IMG/VR virus record: IMGVR_UViG_3300044971_000596 | Coordinates: 1 to 25,285 of that record | DNA: 25,285 bases | Source of the DNA: a virus | Direction: 5' to 3' (one strand) | Shown: in pieces, positions 1 to 7,435 of the stretch | Layout of the letters: every line of letters starts with the position of its first letter | How positions within the stretch are numbered: position 1 is the first letter of the stretch | Notes under the pieces: model-generated | Told to the model about the DNA's origin: nothing | Seen by the model: the letters and a program-made list of their open reading frames with translations, nothing else | Database searches by the model: none | Program-made: the position numbers and the translations under genes

Positions 1-885
1 TACCCCCTGTCGCCCATCGTCGCGATCATTCCGCAGATGGACGATGTGAACAGCCACCTGCGAAACATGCGCTATGGCGCCAGCGCCTACAAGCGGCTGA
101 TCGCCGTTGATAGCCGTAACCCCAAGTTGGCGCAGGACATCCGCGATCAGAACGATCTGTTTGTCGTGCTTGCCGATGGCATCGACGCATCACAGGTGGT
201 TCCGATCGAGGTAGGCGGCATCACTGCTCAGCAGGTCAACTATGCGCAGTTGGCGCAGGAGCGACTTGACCGAGTGTCTGGCATCCATGACGCCATGCGA
301 GGCAATGTGAAGGGGTCTGCTACCGCCACCGAGGTGGCTGTGGCCGAGTCTTCGGCTGGCCTGCGCATGGCACACATCAAGCGGCAGTTTCAGGAGAGCG
401 TGAACAACGCCCTGAAGACAGTGGCTTGGTACATGTTCCACGATTCCAAGGTCGAGTTCCCGCTGGGCGCAGATGGAATCCCGCTGCTTGGCGCCAGCCC
501 GGAGCCGGTGTTCAGCGCGGCGGCTATGGTCGGCGCGTTTGAGGATCTGGATCTGGACATCGAGGCCATGAGCATGGAGCGGGTCAGCGAGCAGATGGTC
601 CAGCGCCGCGCCCTTGAGGTGCTTCAGATCGTTGGAAACCTGAGCGCGGCGGTCATTCAGGCTCCGCATGTGAAGTGGAAGGATGTGATGAGTCTGGTCG
701 GTGATGCCATGAACATCCCGAACCTTGGCGACATGATCGATGTCAATGCGGGACAGAAGATGCAGCAGCAGATGGCGCAGGCGCAGGCCGCGCCGCCGTC
801 CGCAGCCCGATCTGGTGTCATCACCCCGTCATCGCAGGAGACGCAAGCGCAGCCAGCCGGTAGGTTCCGGCGAGGCAGTTTGTAA
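1..885 (+). CDS. Portal protein, C-terminal part (5' end outside window)
   Basis: The frame is open from the first base, so only the last 294 residues are present. The portal is the dodecameric ring at one capsid vertex through which DNA is packaged and ejected. The visible part has the late-portal pattern known from podovirus-type portals: a segment about recognising 'RVSGIHDAMRGNVKGSATATEV', seen here as RVSGIHDAMRG followed by a Gly/Ser/Ala turn and ATEV, then a long helical region (VAESSAGLRMAHIKRQFQES). The C-terminus is Gln/Ala-rich and disordered-looking (QKMQQQMAQAQAAPP), as is common for portal tails. Position directly before a small gene, an acidic scaffold and the major capsid protein agrees with this role. 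The terminase genes would be expected upstream, outside the window. The family call is by sequence pattern only. Confidence 0.85.
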   Translation, partial: YPLSPIVAIIPQMDDVNSHLRNMRYGASAYKRLIAVDSRNPKLAQDIRDQNDLFVVLADGIDASQVVPIEVGGITAQQVNYAQLAQERLDRVSGIHDAMRGNVKGSATATEVAVAESSAGLRMAHIKRQFQESVNNALKTVAWYMFHDSKVEFPLGADGIPLLGASPEPVFSAAAMVGAFEDLDLDIEAMSMERVSEQMVQRRALEVLQIVGNLSAAVIQAPHVKWKDVMSLVGDAMNIPNLGDMIDVNAGQKMQQQMAQAQAAPPSAARSGVITPSSQETQAQPAGRFRRGSL

Positions 886-892
886 TCCAGAT

Positions 893-1186
893 ATGCCGCT
901 ATATCCTTTCATTGACGAGTCTGGCGAGGTGCAGGAATTCATGTTCAGCATGAAGGAAGCGCCGAGCATCGGAACAACCGTCACAATCGATGGGAAGGAA
1001 TGGATTCGGGTCGCGAGCGACTTCACGGTCGATCCCGGCACGAATCGATCCCAGTACCCCTATGTGTCCAACGCGCTTCCGCGCAATCTTGCCGGATGCC
1101 CGACGAACAAGCAGGGGAAACCCGTCATCATGTCGCGGCGACATGAACGCAACATCGCCGCAATGCACGGTTACGCAAAGGATTAG
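893..1186 (+). CDS. Small head-region protein, FmdB-like N-terminus without the zinc-ribbon cysteines
   Basis: This 97-residue protein starts at the ATG at 893, 7 bases after the portal stop. An open frame reaches back to 740 inside the portal, but the 893 start is preferred because it avoids a 146-base overlap. The N-terminus (MPLYPFIDESGEVQEFMFSM) resembles short FmdB-like zinc-ribbon proteins that phages often carry in the head region ('MPxYxF...G...E....M'), followed by a central IDGKEWIRVASDF strand pair. It has only one cysteine (in AGCPTNK), so a zinc ribbon cannot form. The C-terminus is basic (MSRRHERNIAAMHGYAKD). No strong ribosome-binding site precedes the start, so translational coupling to the portal gene is likely. 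The function is unknown. Its position between portal and scaffold suggests a head or packaging role. Confidence 0.7.
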   Translation: MPLYPFIDESGEVQEFMFSMKEAPSIGTTVTIDGKEWIRVASDFTVDPGTNRSQYPYVSNALPRNLAGCPTNKQGKPVIMSRRHERNIAAMHGYAKD

Positions 1187-1192
1187 GACACG

Positions 1193-2110
1193 ATGAGTGA
1201 ACCCGATATCCAAGATGATGTCGAGACGCCGGAAGCGGCGTCGGAGACTGTTCAGGCAAGCACCAACGACGCCGAAGAGGATGCAATCCTCGATCGGCTT
1301 CTGGGCGGCAACGAGGAGACTTCCGTCTCCCCGAAGTCCGTTGAGAAGAAGTCGGAAGCGCCTGCCGCACCTTCTCCTGCACCGGCAAACCCGGCGCGGG
1401 AGAAGGCTATCGCTGTTCTCAAGCGAGACGGCGTTCCCGAGTCTGTGATCGCATCAGCCAGCGACGAACTTATTGCCGAGTGGGCCGACAAGGCTTCCAA
1501 GCGTCAGAAGGATGTCGATGGCTATGCGAACAAGATGAAGGAGTTGGAGAAGAAGGTCGCAGCATCCAGCAAGACAGCAGACGAAGACGATGATGTCATC
1601 ATCGAGGACGGCGAAGACGCCGAACCCTCTCTGACTGATGACGATTCCAATGAGTCTGTGAACGACGAGCAGACGGATGGTGACGAACCTGAGAGCAAGC
1701 CCAAGTCCATCAAGAAGATGGAGTCGGAACTTGCCGAACTGCGGAAGGCCCAACAGGACTTTCAGCAGCAATCGTTGCTGTATCAGGTGGAAGTGGCCGA
1801 TGCCGCTTTCCGTCATCTCTACGGCGAGAAAGCCCCAGAGCGGGATGCAATCGTCGCAGAAATGAATCGACTTGGTACGGCGAAACCCGGTTCTTATCAA
1901 ACGATGATGCAACTGGCGGAAGAGGCTTATACCAACCTCGCTGGCCCAATCAAGAAGCAGAATGCCCGCAAGGCTACTCAGCCAACGGCTGCGACCAAGG
2001 TGTCTCGTGTTGAGCGCCCTGTCTCGCAGGCGGATGCTGAGGATGCAATCTTGGACGCCATCATGGACGGTAAGTCTCCGCTAGAGGCTCGTCAATCCAT
2101 CAGAAAGTGA
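1193..2110 (+). CDS. Putative capsid scaffolding protein
   Basis: This 305-residue protein is very acidic, with dense Asp/Glu runs around residues 1-45 and 120-170 (for example DEDDDVIIEDGEDAEP). A helical, coiled-coil-prone segment (MESELAELRKAQQDFQQQS) lies near residue 180, and the last 35 residues end in a more basic stretch. Scaffolding proteins are characteristically acidic, helical and poorly conserved, and end in a basic helix that touches the coat protein. They are encoded immediately before the major capsid gene, exactly as here. An AGGA ribosome-binding site lies 4 bases before the ATG. The motif EEDAILDRLLGG near the N-terminus recurs in similar form near the C-terminus (AEDAILDAIMDG), so the protein has an internal short repeat. 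The call rests on composition and gene order, not on a recognised domain. Confidence 0.75.
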   Translation: MSEPDIQDDVETPEAASETVQASTNDAEEDAILDRLLGGNEETSVSPKSVEKKSEAPAAPSPAPANPAREKAIAVLKRDGVPESVIASASDELIAEWADKASKRQKDVDGYANKMKELEKKVAASSKTADEDDDVIIEDGEDAEPSLTDDDSNESVNDEQTDGDEPESKPKSIKKMESELAELRKAQQDFQQQSLLYQVEVADAAFRHLYGEKAPERDAIVAEMNRLGTAKPGSYQTMMQLAEEAYTNLAGPIKKQNARKATQPTAATKVSRVERPVSQADAEDAILDAIMDGKSPLEARQSIRK

Positions 2111-2118
2111 GTTGAATC

Positions 2119-3420
2119 ATGGCTGGTACTCCCATCCAGACCTTCAATGACTTCATGAATGCGACTGGTCCCACCTACCTGACCAGCGCCGATGCTGTCA
2201 TCAACGAGGCTGTCAAGAACACTTACGCACTGTCTCGTCTCCTCAAGGACAAGACCAGTGAGGCCACAATTCAGGGTGGTAACTCGATCAAGGATGTCAT
2301 CATGTTTGATGACTCCTCGACCTACGATCACTACCTCCCGAACGACACCTTCAACTGGCGCAACGCGCAGGTGCTTGACACGATCACCTGCAACTGGCGT
2401 TTCAGCATCGACCACATGGCGTGGACTGACCACGAGGTCGAACTGAACGCTGGCGAGGGTGCTGGCCGCGACTATGTCAAGGCTCAGTACAAGCGCCTGA
2501 AGCGGTCGAAGGAGCAGCGCATGTGGACGAGTCTCCTCAATGGCTTTGAGGATGACCTGTGGCGCACCACCTTCGGCAACAGCAGCGAGATGGAGTCGTC
2601 TGGCGGCAAGTTGCCGTTCAGCATCCCGGCTTTCATCACCGAGGCTCCTGACCTGAGCAACCCCTACGGCCTTCGCGGCGGTATGCCGCTTGGCTGGAAC
2701 ACGGTGATGGGTCTGGCGAACGGCAGCAGCGGCGAGCGTCGTTGGACGAACCAGATTTCGTACTACGATCCCGGCGCGACTGACCCGAACCTCGCACTCT
2801 CGACCAAGAATGGCATCGAGAGCATCACGGACGGCAGCACGACCTACAGTGCTGAAGTCGGTGGCCTGATCACTGCCTTTGATGACATGTTCCTCAAGGT
2901 GCAGTTCACGCCCCCCTCGACCCGTCAGGAGTACTTCGAGAAGCCCAGCCTGTCGCGCCAGATGATTCTCTGCTCGCGTCTTGGTCTGAACCAGTACAAG
3001 CAGGCGCTGCGCGCCAGCAACGACACCCTCGTGTCGTATCAGGACGCTGCCTACAACGCTCCGGCGTACAGCGGCATCGAACTGATGTACTGCTCCAACC
3101 TTGACACGGCGGCGATCTTCCCGCGCGTTTCCAGTGGCAGCGTTCGCACGGCTCACGATGGCGCCATTTCGGCGGCATCGACCACCGCCGGTGCTGTTGA
3201 GAGCAGTTCCAACACCATCGACAGTGGCGCGCGTTACTTCTGGGTCAACGGTAACTACCTGACCCCGATCTATCACGCTCGCCGTTACTTCGAGAAGCAC
3301 GAGGTCATGCGTCATCCGAATCAGCCCTTCACCTATGTGCAGGTGGTGGACTGCTGGTGGAACCTGTTCTGCAACAGCCGTCAGCGGATGGGCATCGTCG
3401 CTCCTCTGAACCTCGCCTGA
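2119..3420 (+). CDS. Major capsid protein
   Basis: At 433 residues this has the usual length for a phage coat protein and sits directly after the scaffold gene. The sequence shows the expected mix: an N-terminal helical arm (FNDFMNATGPTYLTSADAVINEAVKNTYALSRLL), a beta-rich middle with many aromatic residues (FNWRNAQVLDTITCNWRFS), and a C-terminal region with RRYFEKHEVMRHPNQ. Codon choice is strongly biased to C-ending codons (AAC, TAC, CTC, ATC), more than in neighbouring genes, as expected for the most abundant virion protein. The ribosome-binding site is weak (GTGAG upstream), so coupling to the scaffold stop 8 bases away may matter. An HK97-type fold is assumed from family knowledge and is not visible directly. 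A 451-codon frame on the opposite strand is a codon-bias shadow. Confidence 0.85.
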   Translation: MAGTPIQTFNDFMNATGPTYLTSADAVINEAVKNTYALSRLLKDKTSEATIQGGNSIKDVIMFDDSSTYDHYLPNDTFNWRNAQVLDTITCNWRFSIDHMAWTDHEVELNAGEGAGRDYVKAQYKRLKRSKEQRMWTSLLNGFEDDLWRTTFGNSSEMESSGGKLPFSIPAFITEAPDLSNPYGLRGGMPLGWNTVMGLANGSSGERRWTNQISYYDPGATDPNLALSTKNGIESITDGSTTYSAEVGGLITAFDDMFLKVQFTPPSTRQEYFEKPSLSRQMILCSRLGLNQYKQALRASNDTLVSYQDAAYNAPAYSGIELMYCSNLDTAAIFPRVSSGSVRTAHDGAISAASTTAGAVESSSNTIDSGARYFWVNGNYLTPIYHARRYFEKHEVMRHPNQPFTYVQVVDCWWNLFCNSRQRMGIVAPLNLA

Positions 3421-3426
3421 ACCGAA

Positions 3427-3453
3427 TGGGGGGTGGGCTAGTCCCACCCCCTA
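3427..3453 (+). other. GC-rich stem-loop after the major capsid gene
   Basis: The arms GGGGGTGGG (3429-3437) and CCCACCCCC (3443-3451) pair perfectly around a CTAGT loop. The stem can be extended by a G-T and a T-A pair to 3427/3453. No T-run follows, so a classical intrinsic terminator is not supported. It could slow polymerase, act as an mRNA 3'-end or processing barrier, or protect the capsid message. It shares the core GGTGGG...CCCACC with the stem-loop at 4039-4066. Confidence 0.7.
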
Positions 3454-3480
3454 CTCTCAACACAGAAAGGAAACACACAC

Positions 3481-4020
3481 ATGTTTCTCGCTCCCACCTC
3501 TGGACCCATCGGCATTCAGCCTCACGGCACGACTGCCAAGGTCATGAACCGCCACAGCAGTGCTGTTGCGGTTGGCGATGTCGTGATCACTTCGTTCGAT
3601 CACACCAGCGCCGCGTACTCGTCCGCTCCGGACAACGATGCCGCTCTGCGTCTTTCTCCGTTCTCGTGCGTCAAGTTGGCCGATGGCAACGACGGCGCCG
3701 CTACCGGCGATGGCACTCACTCGCAGGCTGGCTATCTGGGTGTCGTGATCGGTCTTGGCTCGCAGGCTGGCGCTGCGGGTACTGAGATCGATGTTCAGTT
3801 CGGCGGAATCGCCAAGGCCAATGTCAATCCCGACACCAACAACGCGGTGCTGGGATCGAAGTTGTTCCTCAGCGATACTGCTGGTCAACTGACGAACGAG
3901 GGCGGAAGTTCTTCGCCTGACACGACCGTCGCTATCGCGCTGGAGACGAAGGCTGCTGGTTCGGCTGGACTGATCAATGTCCTGCTGTTCAACGGCCCGA
4001 TCGACTGCACGACTCAGTGA
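3481..4020 (+). CDS. Putative capsid decoration (head-stabilising) protein
   Basis: This 179-residue protein has no predicted membrane segment or enzyme motif and is rich in Gly, Ala, Ser, Thr and Asp. It is beta-strand-like throughout (TAKVMNRHSSAVAVGDVVIT, AGYLGVVIGLGSQAGAAGTE, NVLLFNGPID). The pattern of an early 'AVAVGDVV' strand, a 'GYLGVVIG' centre and a late 'LINVLLF' strand is like small beta-barrel decoration proteins that cap capsid threefold or quasi-threefold sites. The position just after the major capsid protein and the strong C-ending codon bias, shared with that gene, suggest a highly expressed virion protein. An AAAGGA ribosome-binding site is present about 9 bases before the ATG. 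A head-fibre or other accessory head protein is the main alternative. Confidence 0.65.
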   Translation: MFLAPTSGPIGIQPHGTTAKVMNRHSSAVAVGDVVITSFDHTSAAYSSAPDNDAALRLSPFSCVKLADGNDGAATGDGTHSQAGYLGVVIGLGSQAGAAGTEIDVQFGGIAKANVNPDTNNAVLGSKLFLSDTAGQLTNEGGSSSPDTTVAIALETKAAGSAGLINVLLFNGPIDCTTQ

Positions 4021-4038
4021 CACTGACACTGAACTGAA

Positions 4039-4066
4039 CCTCTGGTGGGCGAAAGCCCACCAGAGG
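4039..4066 (+). promoter_or_regulatory. Perfect 12-bp hairpin with GAAA tetraloop that pairs the adaptor gene's ribosome-binding site
   Basis: The arms at 4039-4050 (CCTCTGGTGGGC) and 4055-4066 (GCCCACCAGAGG) are exact reverse complements around GAAA, a GNRA-type tetraloop that is unusually stable in RNA. The only good Shine-Dalgarno match for the next gene is GAGGA at 4063-4067, 5 bases before its ATG, and four of its five bases lie inside the 3' arm. The structure would therefore hide the ribosome-binding site unless it is melted or cleaved. No T-run follows, so a plain intrinsic terminator is unlikely. Confidence 0.8.
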
Positions 4067-4072
4067 ACTTCC

Positions 4073-4813
4073 ATGCCTACCTTCGCAGAAGTCAAGAATC
4101 ACGCGATCCTCGCTGTCGGCGGGTATCCATCGCTTGCGCCGAATCAGACTCGGGCAGAGCGTCTTGCTGAGATTGTGAATCAGGCTGGCAATCACCTGTT
4201 CTGCCGCCCGTGGCGATTCCGAGAGCGCACGACGAAGTACATGAATCTGGTGGCAAGCCAGTCATATGTGGCACTTCCAAGCGATGTCGAGGAACTGCTG
4301 TCGATCATTTCGACGCAGTCGCTTGGCTATCTGATTGAGATGGTCACTCCGGATCACATGGAGCAATTGCGTCAACTTGGGCTGACCATGACTGGCCCAA
4401 GCGTCACCCACGCCTGCTTCACGCGCACAGAACCAGCCGCTGGCGATGCACTTCCGGCAGTTCGGCTTGATATCTACCCGACTCCCACGGCAGCAGTTAC
4501 GGATGCAATCGCGGTTCGCTATCGAGCGAACTGGGTAACAATTGCAAGCGGAGCCGCCGACTCTTATCAGATTCCGATTCCGAAGTATGTCGATGCTCTG
4601 TTCATCGCCTATGTTCGGGCGTTTGCTCAGGCATACGAAGACGAAGGTCTGTCTCAGCGGATTGCCGAGATCGAGGCCGGTCCTCTACTCGCTACCGCGC
4701 AGACCAAAGACGGAATTCTTCAGCGCGATCTTGGACGCATTCGACCCAACAGACCAGCCACCTCGCTCAATTGGACGCGGCCTGATTATGGCTATGTCCA
4801 GAATCCGAACTGA
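4073..4813 (+). CDS. Putative head-to-tail adaptor (tail tubular protein A / gp11-like)
   Basis: This 246-residue protein starts at the ATG at 4073, just after the hairpin. The open frame extends upstream to 3977, but that stretch overlaps the decoration gene and has no plausible start signal. The N-terminus is helical (FAEVKNHAILAVGGYPSLAPNQTRAERLAEIVNQAGNHLF), followed by a beta-rich middle with YVALPSDVEELLSI and VRLDIYPTPTAA. A helical C-terminal part (YVDALFIAYVRAFAQAYEDEGLSQRIAEIEAG) ends near TKDGILQRDLG. The helical-beta-helical plan and the 'LDIYPTP' strand are typical of T7 gp11-like adaptors, which form a ring between portal and nozzle. In T7, gp11 directly precedes nozzle gp12. 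Here fibre and lysis genes separate them. Confidence 0.65.
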   Translation: MPTFAEVKNHAILAVGGYPSLAPNQTRAERLAEIVNQAGNHLFCRPWRFRERTTKYMNLVASQSYVALPSDVEELLSIISTQSLGYLIEMVTPDHMEQLRQLGLTMTGPSVTHACFTRTEPAAGDALPAVRLDIYPTPTAAVTDAIAVRYRANWVTIASGAADSYQIPIPKYVDALFIAYVRAFAQAYEDEGLSQRIAEIEAGPLLATAQTKDGILQRDLGRIRPNRPATSLNWTRPDYGYVQNPN

Positions 4814-4815
4814 CC

Positions 4816-5673
4816 ATGCGATTTAGAGGCCAATACAACCCAGATTTCGTCTACATGACCAATGACATCGTCCTTGCGGATGGATGCTCTTGGGCAGCGT
4901 CAAAGGTCATCAGCATCAATTGCCCTCCGCCGAGCGACGGGTGGATTCTGTGCGCAGCCAAGGGCCGCGACGGATCTTCCGGTCGCGATGGCCGAGATGG
5001 ATCGGAAGGAAAGACTGGCCCCGGTGTGCCTGTTGGAGGCACCGGCAATCAGGTGCTTGTGAAGCAGTCTGATTCCGATTACGACTCCCGATGGGGAAAC
5101 TTGACGCCAAGTCAGATCGGAGCGGCAAAGGAACGACACCAGCACGGCATGGACGATGTTGTTGGCCTTCAGTTTGCGATTGGTGCGATGGCTTCTCGAC
5201 ACCACATCCACGCCATGTCGGATGTTGGCGGCCTTGGAGAGGCGCTTGATACCAAGGCAAACGCCAATCACAGGCACATTCCAGAAGACATTGCGATTGG
5301 CGATTTGACCATGCGGTCAATGGTCCTTTCTAACTCGGAACCGACCATCACCCTTCGTAGCAATGAAAGCGGAGAGATGTCCACGATCAAGCAGACGATT
5401 GGTGGAAACATGGAGATCGTCTCGTCTGGGGGTCTTTCCATAACAATGGGAGATGTCACTGTCCTGCGGGCGACAAGCAATGGCATGTCTGTGTCCGGAA
5501 CTGTCATGGCAACTGGCATCAATGCTGGACCAAGCGGTCTGATTATTTCTGGACCCGTCACTCCGAAAAACGGAAATGGCGATAAAGGCCAACTTTGCTG
5601 GGACAGTGAATACCTGTACCTGTGCATCGGTAAGGGAATTTGGAAGAAGATCCGACTGGAGGAACTGGAATGA
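4816..5673 (+). CDS. Collagen-like tail fibre / host-contact protein
   Basis: This 285-residue protein has several recognisable parts. Residues 1-46 look like a small carbohydrate-binding-type fold seen at phage fibre N-termini (Y..DFVYMTNDIVLADGCSWAA...PPSDGW). Residues 50-70 are a collagen-type Gly-X-Y run (GRDGSSGRDGRDG and on to GPG). Next comes GVPVGGTGNQVLVKQSDSDYDSRW, a fibre linker common in aquatic phages, then a repeat unit (HQHGMDDVVGLQFAI, HHIHAMSDVGGLGEAL, NHRH). The rest is beta-rich, ending in GDKGQLCWDSEYLYLCIGKG, a terminal motif I know from fibre tips. Trimerisation through the collagen-like part is inferred. The start codon lies 2 bases after the adaptor stop, with no clear ribosome-binding site. 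Confidence 0.75.
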   Translation: MRFRGQYNPDFVYMTNDIVLADGCSWAASKVISINCPPPSDGWILCAAKGRDGSSGRDGRDGSEGKTGPGVPVGGTGNQVLVKQSDSDYDSRWGNLTPSQIGAAKERHQHGMDDVVGLQFAIGAMASRHHIHAMSDVGGLGEALDTKANANHRHIPEDIAIGDLTMRSMVLSNSEPTITLRSNESGEMSTIKQTIGGNMEIVSSGGLSITMGDVTVLRATSNGMSVSGTVMATGINAGPSGLIISGPVTPKNGNGDKGQLCWDSEYLYLCIGKGIWKKIRLEELE

Positions 5674-6209
5674 CTTACTACCATCAGAATGTTCTCGCTC
5701 AACTGAAGACAGATCCGGATGATCTGACTCTTGCATCGACAACCAATGCCACCGTTACATCCAGCACGGTGAGCATTCTGGCATCGACAACCAGACCAAC
5801 CGCATCTGGGCGCGGAGCATCACAGTGGATTCAGACGGAGCGTCTGAACTACCTGAAGATCATTCCGTTCATTCAGAACACCGGAGGCAACACTGTCACC
5901 AATCCGTCTCTGCGGGTGATCGGATGGAATCAGAATGTCTCGACCGGACTTTGGATTCCGATCACCTTGTGCGATCTGACGATTACGCTTCACGCCACAG
6001 ACACGACGATCAACTCCGTGTCCATGCGTCAGGCTCGATCATTTACAAAGAATCAGGGAGACGCCAAGTTATTCAACAGCGACTCAACGCATCTTTCTGG
6101 CGCAGGGTTTATTGTTGACACCATCGGATGCCAAATCATGGAGATTGCATACCGAGCAACCTCCGTTAGCGGAAGTCCTGCAGCAACCTCTTTCCACTCA
6201 AGCATCTAA
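5670..6209 (+). CDS. Beta-rich virion protein of unknown function
   Basis: The ATG at 5670 overlaps the preceding TGA (ATGA), with an AGGA-type site just upstream in the end of the fibre gene. An in-frame ATG at 5640 is less likely because it lies inside that gene. The 179-residue product is Ser/Thr-rich at the N-terminus (TLASTTNATVTSSTVSILASTTRP) and then alternates short strands (LNYLKIIPFIQN, LRVIGWNQNV, WIPITLCDLTITLHA, GCQIMEIAYRATSVSG). I recognise no catalytic motif, signal peptide or membrane span. Its place between two host-contact proteins suggests a fibre-associated or tail-tip structural component, but no family is assigned. Confidence 0.7.
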   Translation: MTYYHQNVLAQLKTDPDDLTLASTTNATVTSSTVSILASTTRPTASGRGASQWIQTERLNYLKIIPFIQNTGGNTVTNPSLRVIGWNQNVSTGLWIPITLCDLTITLHATDTTINSVSMRQARSFTKNQGDAKLFNSDSTHLSGAGFIVDTIGCQIMEIAYRATSVSGSPAATSFHSSI

Positions 6210-7093
6210 TGCACAGGAATCGAACATGGTCTATGTCGATTCCGGAGTTGCGTGTTCGCAACCGTGTTCTTCCTATTGATGGATCAACTTCATATCAAGC
6301 AGAAGTCTTGATCGTTGCTGGTGGCGGTGGTGGCGGAGCAGCACCAGCAATAAACATGGGCGGCGGTGGTGGTGGCGGAGGATTTAAGTCTTTGACCTTC
6401 ACGCTGACTCCGGGAACTGCATACACCGTGGTCGTTGGCGGTGGTGGTGCTGGTGCAACCACAAGTGCAGCGGGAGCATCTGGTTCCACATCATCATTCG
6501 ATTTGACATCTTCGACAGGTGGAGGCGGCGGCGGTTCCTCTGGTGCTAGTGCAAACGGAGTTGCTGGCGGCTCTGGTGGTGGCGCCGGATCAAACAATGT
6601 TTCGGCAACAGGTGGTGCTGGCACATCTGGACAGGGAAACAACGGAGGCAGCAATACCGTTGTTCTCAATGCCGGATCTGGTGGCGGTGGTGCTGGCGCT
6701 GTTGGTGCTGGCGCTACAGGCGTCAACAGTCCAGCGACGAGTTGCGTTGCTGGCAACGGCGGAAACGGATCGACATTCACACCGAATAGCACACCATACG
6801 CTGGTGGCGGTGGTGGCGGAAATTTCTACAACACTGGCGTACTTGGTGCTGGTGGAACTGGCGGGGGTGGTAATGGAGAACGCAGATCGTCTGGTGTAGC
6901 CGTTGGGAATGGTGTAACGAATACCGGCGGCGGCGGCGGTGGTGGATTCAATGCAGGAGGCAATGGAGGCAGCGGAGTCGTGATTATTGCCTACATTGGT
7001 GGCCTGCGAGCATCTGGCGGAAATACTTCTACTTCTGGAAGTTATACGCTTCATGCGTTTGAATCCACCGGAACATTCACATACACAGGCTGA
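6209..7093 (+). CDS. Glycine-rich phage adhesin
   Basis: This 294-residue protein is dominated by polyglycine blocks between roughly residues 35 and 260. It opens with AEVLIVAGGGGGGAAPA and closes with GGSGVVIIAYIGGLRASGG...YTLHAFESTGTFTY. That frame ('VLIVAGGGG' to 'GSGVVII...GY..y.F..sGtftf') is a common glycine-rich tail-adhesin domain. In related adhesins such as T-even gp38 the glycine runs form packed polyglycine-II helices and the variable loops between them bind the receptor. The start at 6209 overlaps the previous TAA (TAATG) and lacks a ribosome-binding site. An in-frame ATG at 6233 is an alternative. The repetitive GGN DNA may be hard to sequence and prone to length change. Confidence 0.8.
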   Translation: MHRNRTWSMSIPELRVRNRVLPIDGSTSYQAEVLIVAGGGGGGAAPAINMGGGGGGGGFKSLTFTLTPGTAYTVVVGGGGAGATTSAAGASGSTSSFDLTSSTGGGGGGSSGASANGVAGGSGGGAGSNNVSATGGAGTSGQGNNGGSNTVVLNAGSGGGGAGAVGAGATGVNSPATSCVAGNGGNGSTFTPNSTPYAGGGGGGNFYNTGVLGAGGTGGGGNGERRSSGVAVGNGVTNTGGGGGGGFNAGGNGGSGVVIIAYIGGLRASGGNTSTSGSYTLHAFESTGTFTYTG

Positions 7094-7096
7094 CCT

Positions 7097-7435
7097 ATGG
7101 CACACTTCGCTGAAATCGATGGCAACAACATTGTGCAGCGAGTGATCGTGGTGCCAGACGCCGAGGAGGCCAATGGAGCCGCGTGGTGCGCAAGCCTGCT
7201 TGGCGGAACATGGATTCAGACTTCGTACAACGGTCGAATTCGCAAGAATTACGCAGGAGTTGGGTACATCTATGATCCCCAGCGCGATGCATTCATTGCA
7301 CCTAAGCCATATCCGTCTTGGTTGCTCAACGAGCAAACATGCAGATGGGAAGCGCCTGTTCCAAGTCCATCAAATGGCTTTTGGTCTTGGAATGAAGAAC
7401 TTGGTCAATGGATTGAAGAGGAAGTGGCAGAATGA
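7097..7435 (+). CDS. Small conserved phage protein of the cyanophage/pelagiphage 'MAHFAxxD' family
   Basis: This 112-residue protein matches a family I know from many marine and freshwater phages: MAHFAEIDGNNIVQRVIVV at the start, GAAWCASLLGGTWIQTSYN in the middle, then AGVGYIYDPQRDAFIAPKPYPSWLLNE and W.AP.P.P at the C-terminus. The family's function is unproven. It is usually encoded beside tail-fibre genes and is treated as a structural or tail-associated protein. Here it sits 3 bases after the glycine-rich adhesin and its stop overlaps the start of the next gene (ATGA). The acidic tail (GQWIEEEVAE) follows a Trp-rich stretch. Confidence in the gene is high. Confidence in any role is low. 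Confidence 0.85.
   Translation: MAHFAEIDGNNIVQRVIVVPDAEEANGAAWCASLLGGTWIQTSYNGRIRKNYAGVGYIYDPQRDAFIAPKPYPSWLLNEQTCRWEAPVPSPSNGFWSWNEELGQWIEEEVAE

Noticed and set aside
740-892. Extension of the small head-region gene upstream to 740.
   Set aside because: This stretch is the other frame of the portal's Gln/Arg-rich end and gives an Arg-rich, unlikely protein sequence. The 893 start fits family-like sequence.
2092-3447. A 451-codon open frame on the opposite strand across the capsid gene.
   Set aside because: It is antisense to a gene with strong codon bias, which removes stops in that frame. Its product has no recognisable pattern, and the + strand gene is clear.
3427-3453. Calling the hairpins at 3427, 4039, 24441 and 24474 intrinsic terminators.
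   Set aside because: None is followed by a T-run, so only the inverted repeats themselves are reported.
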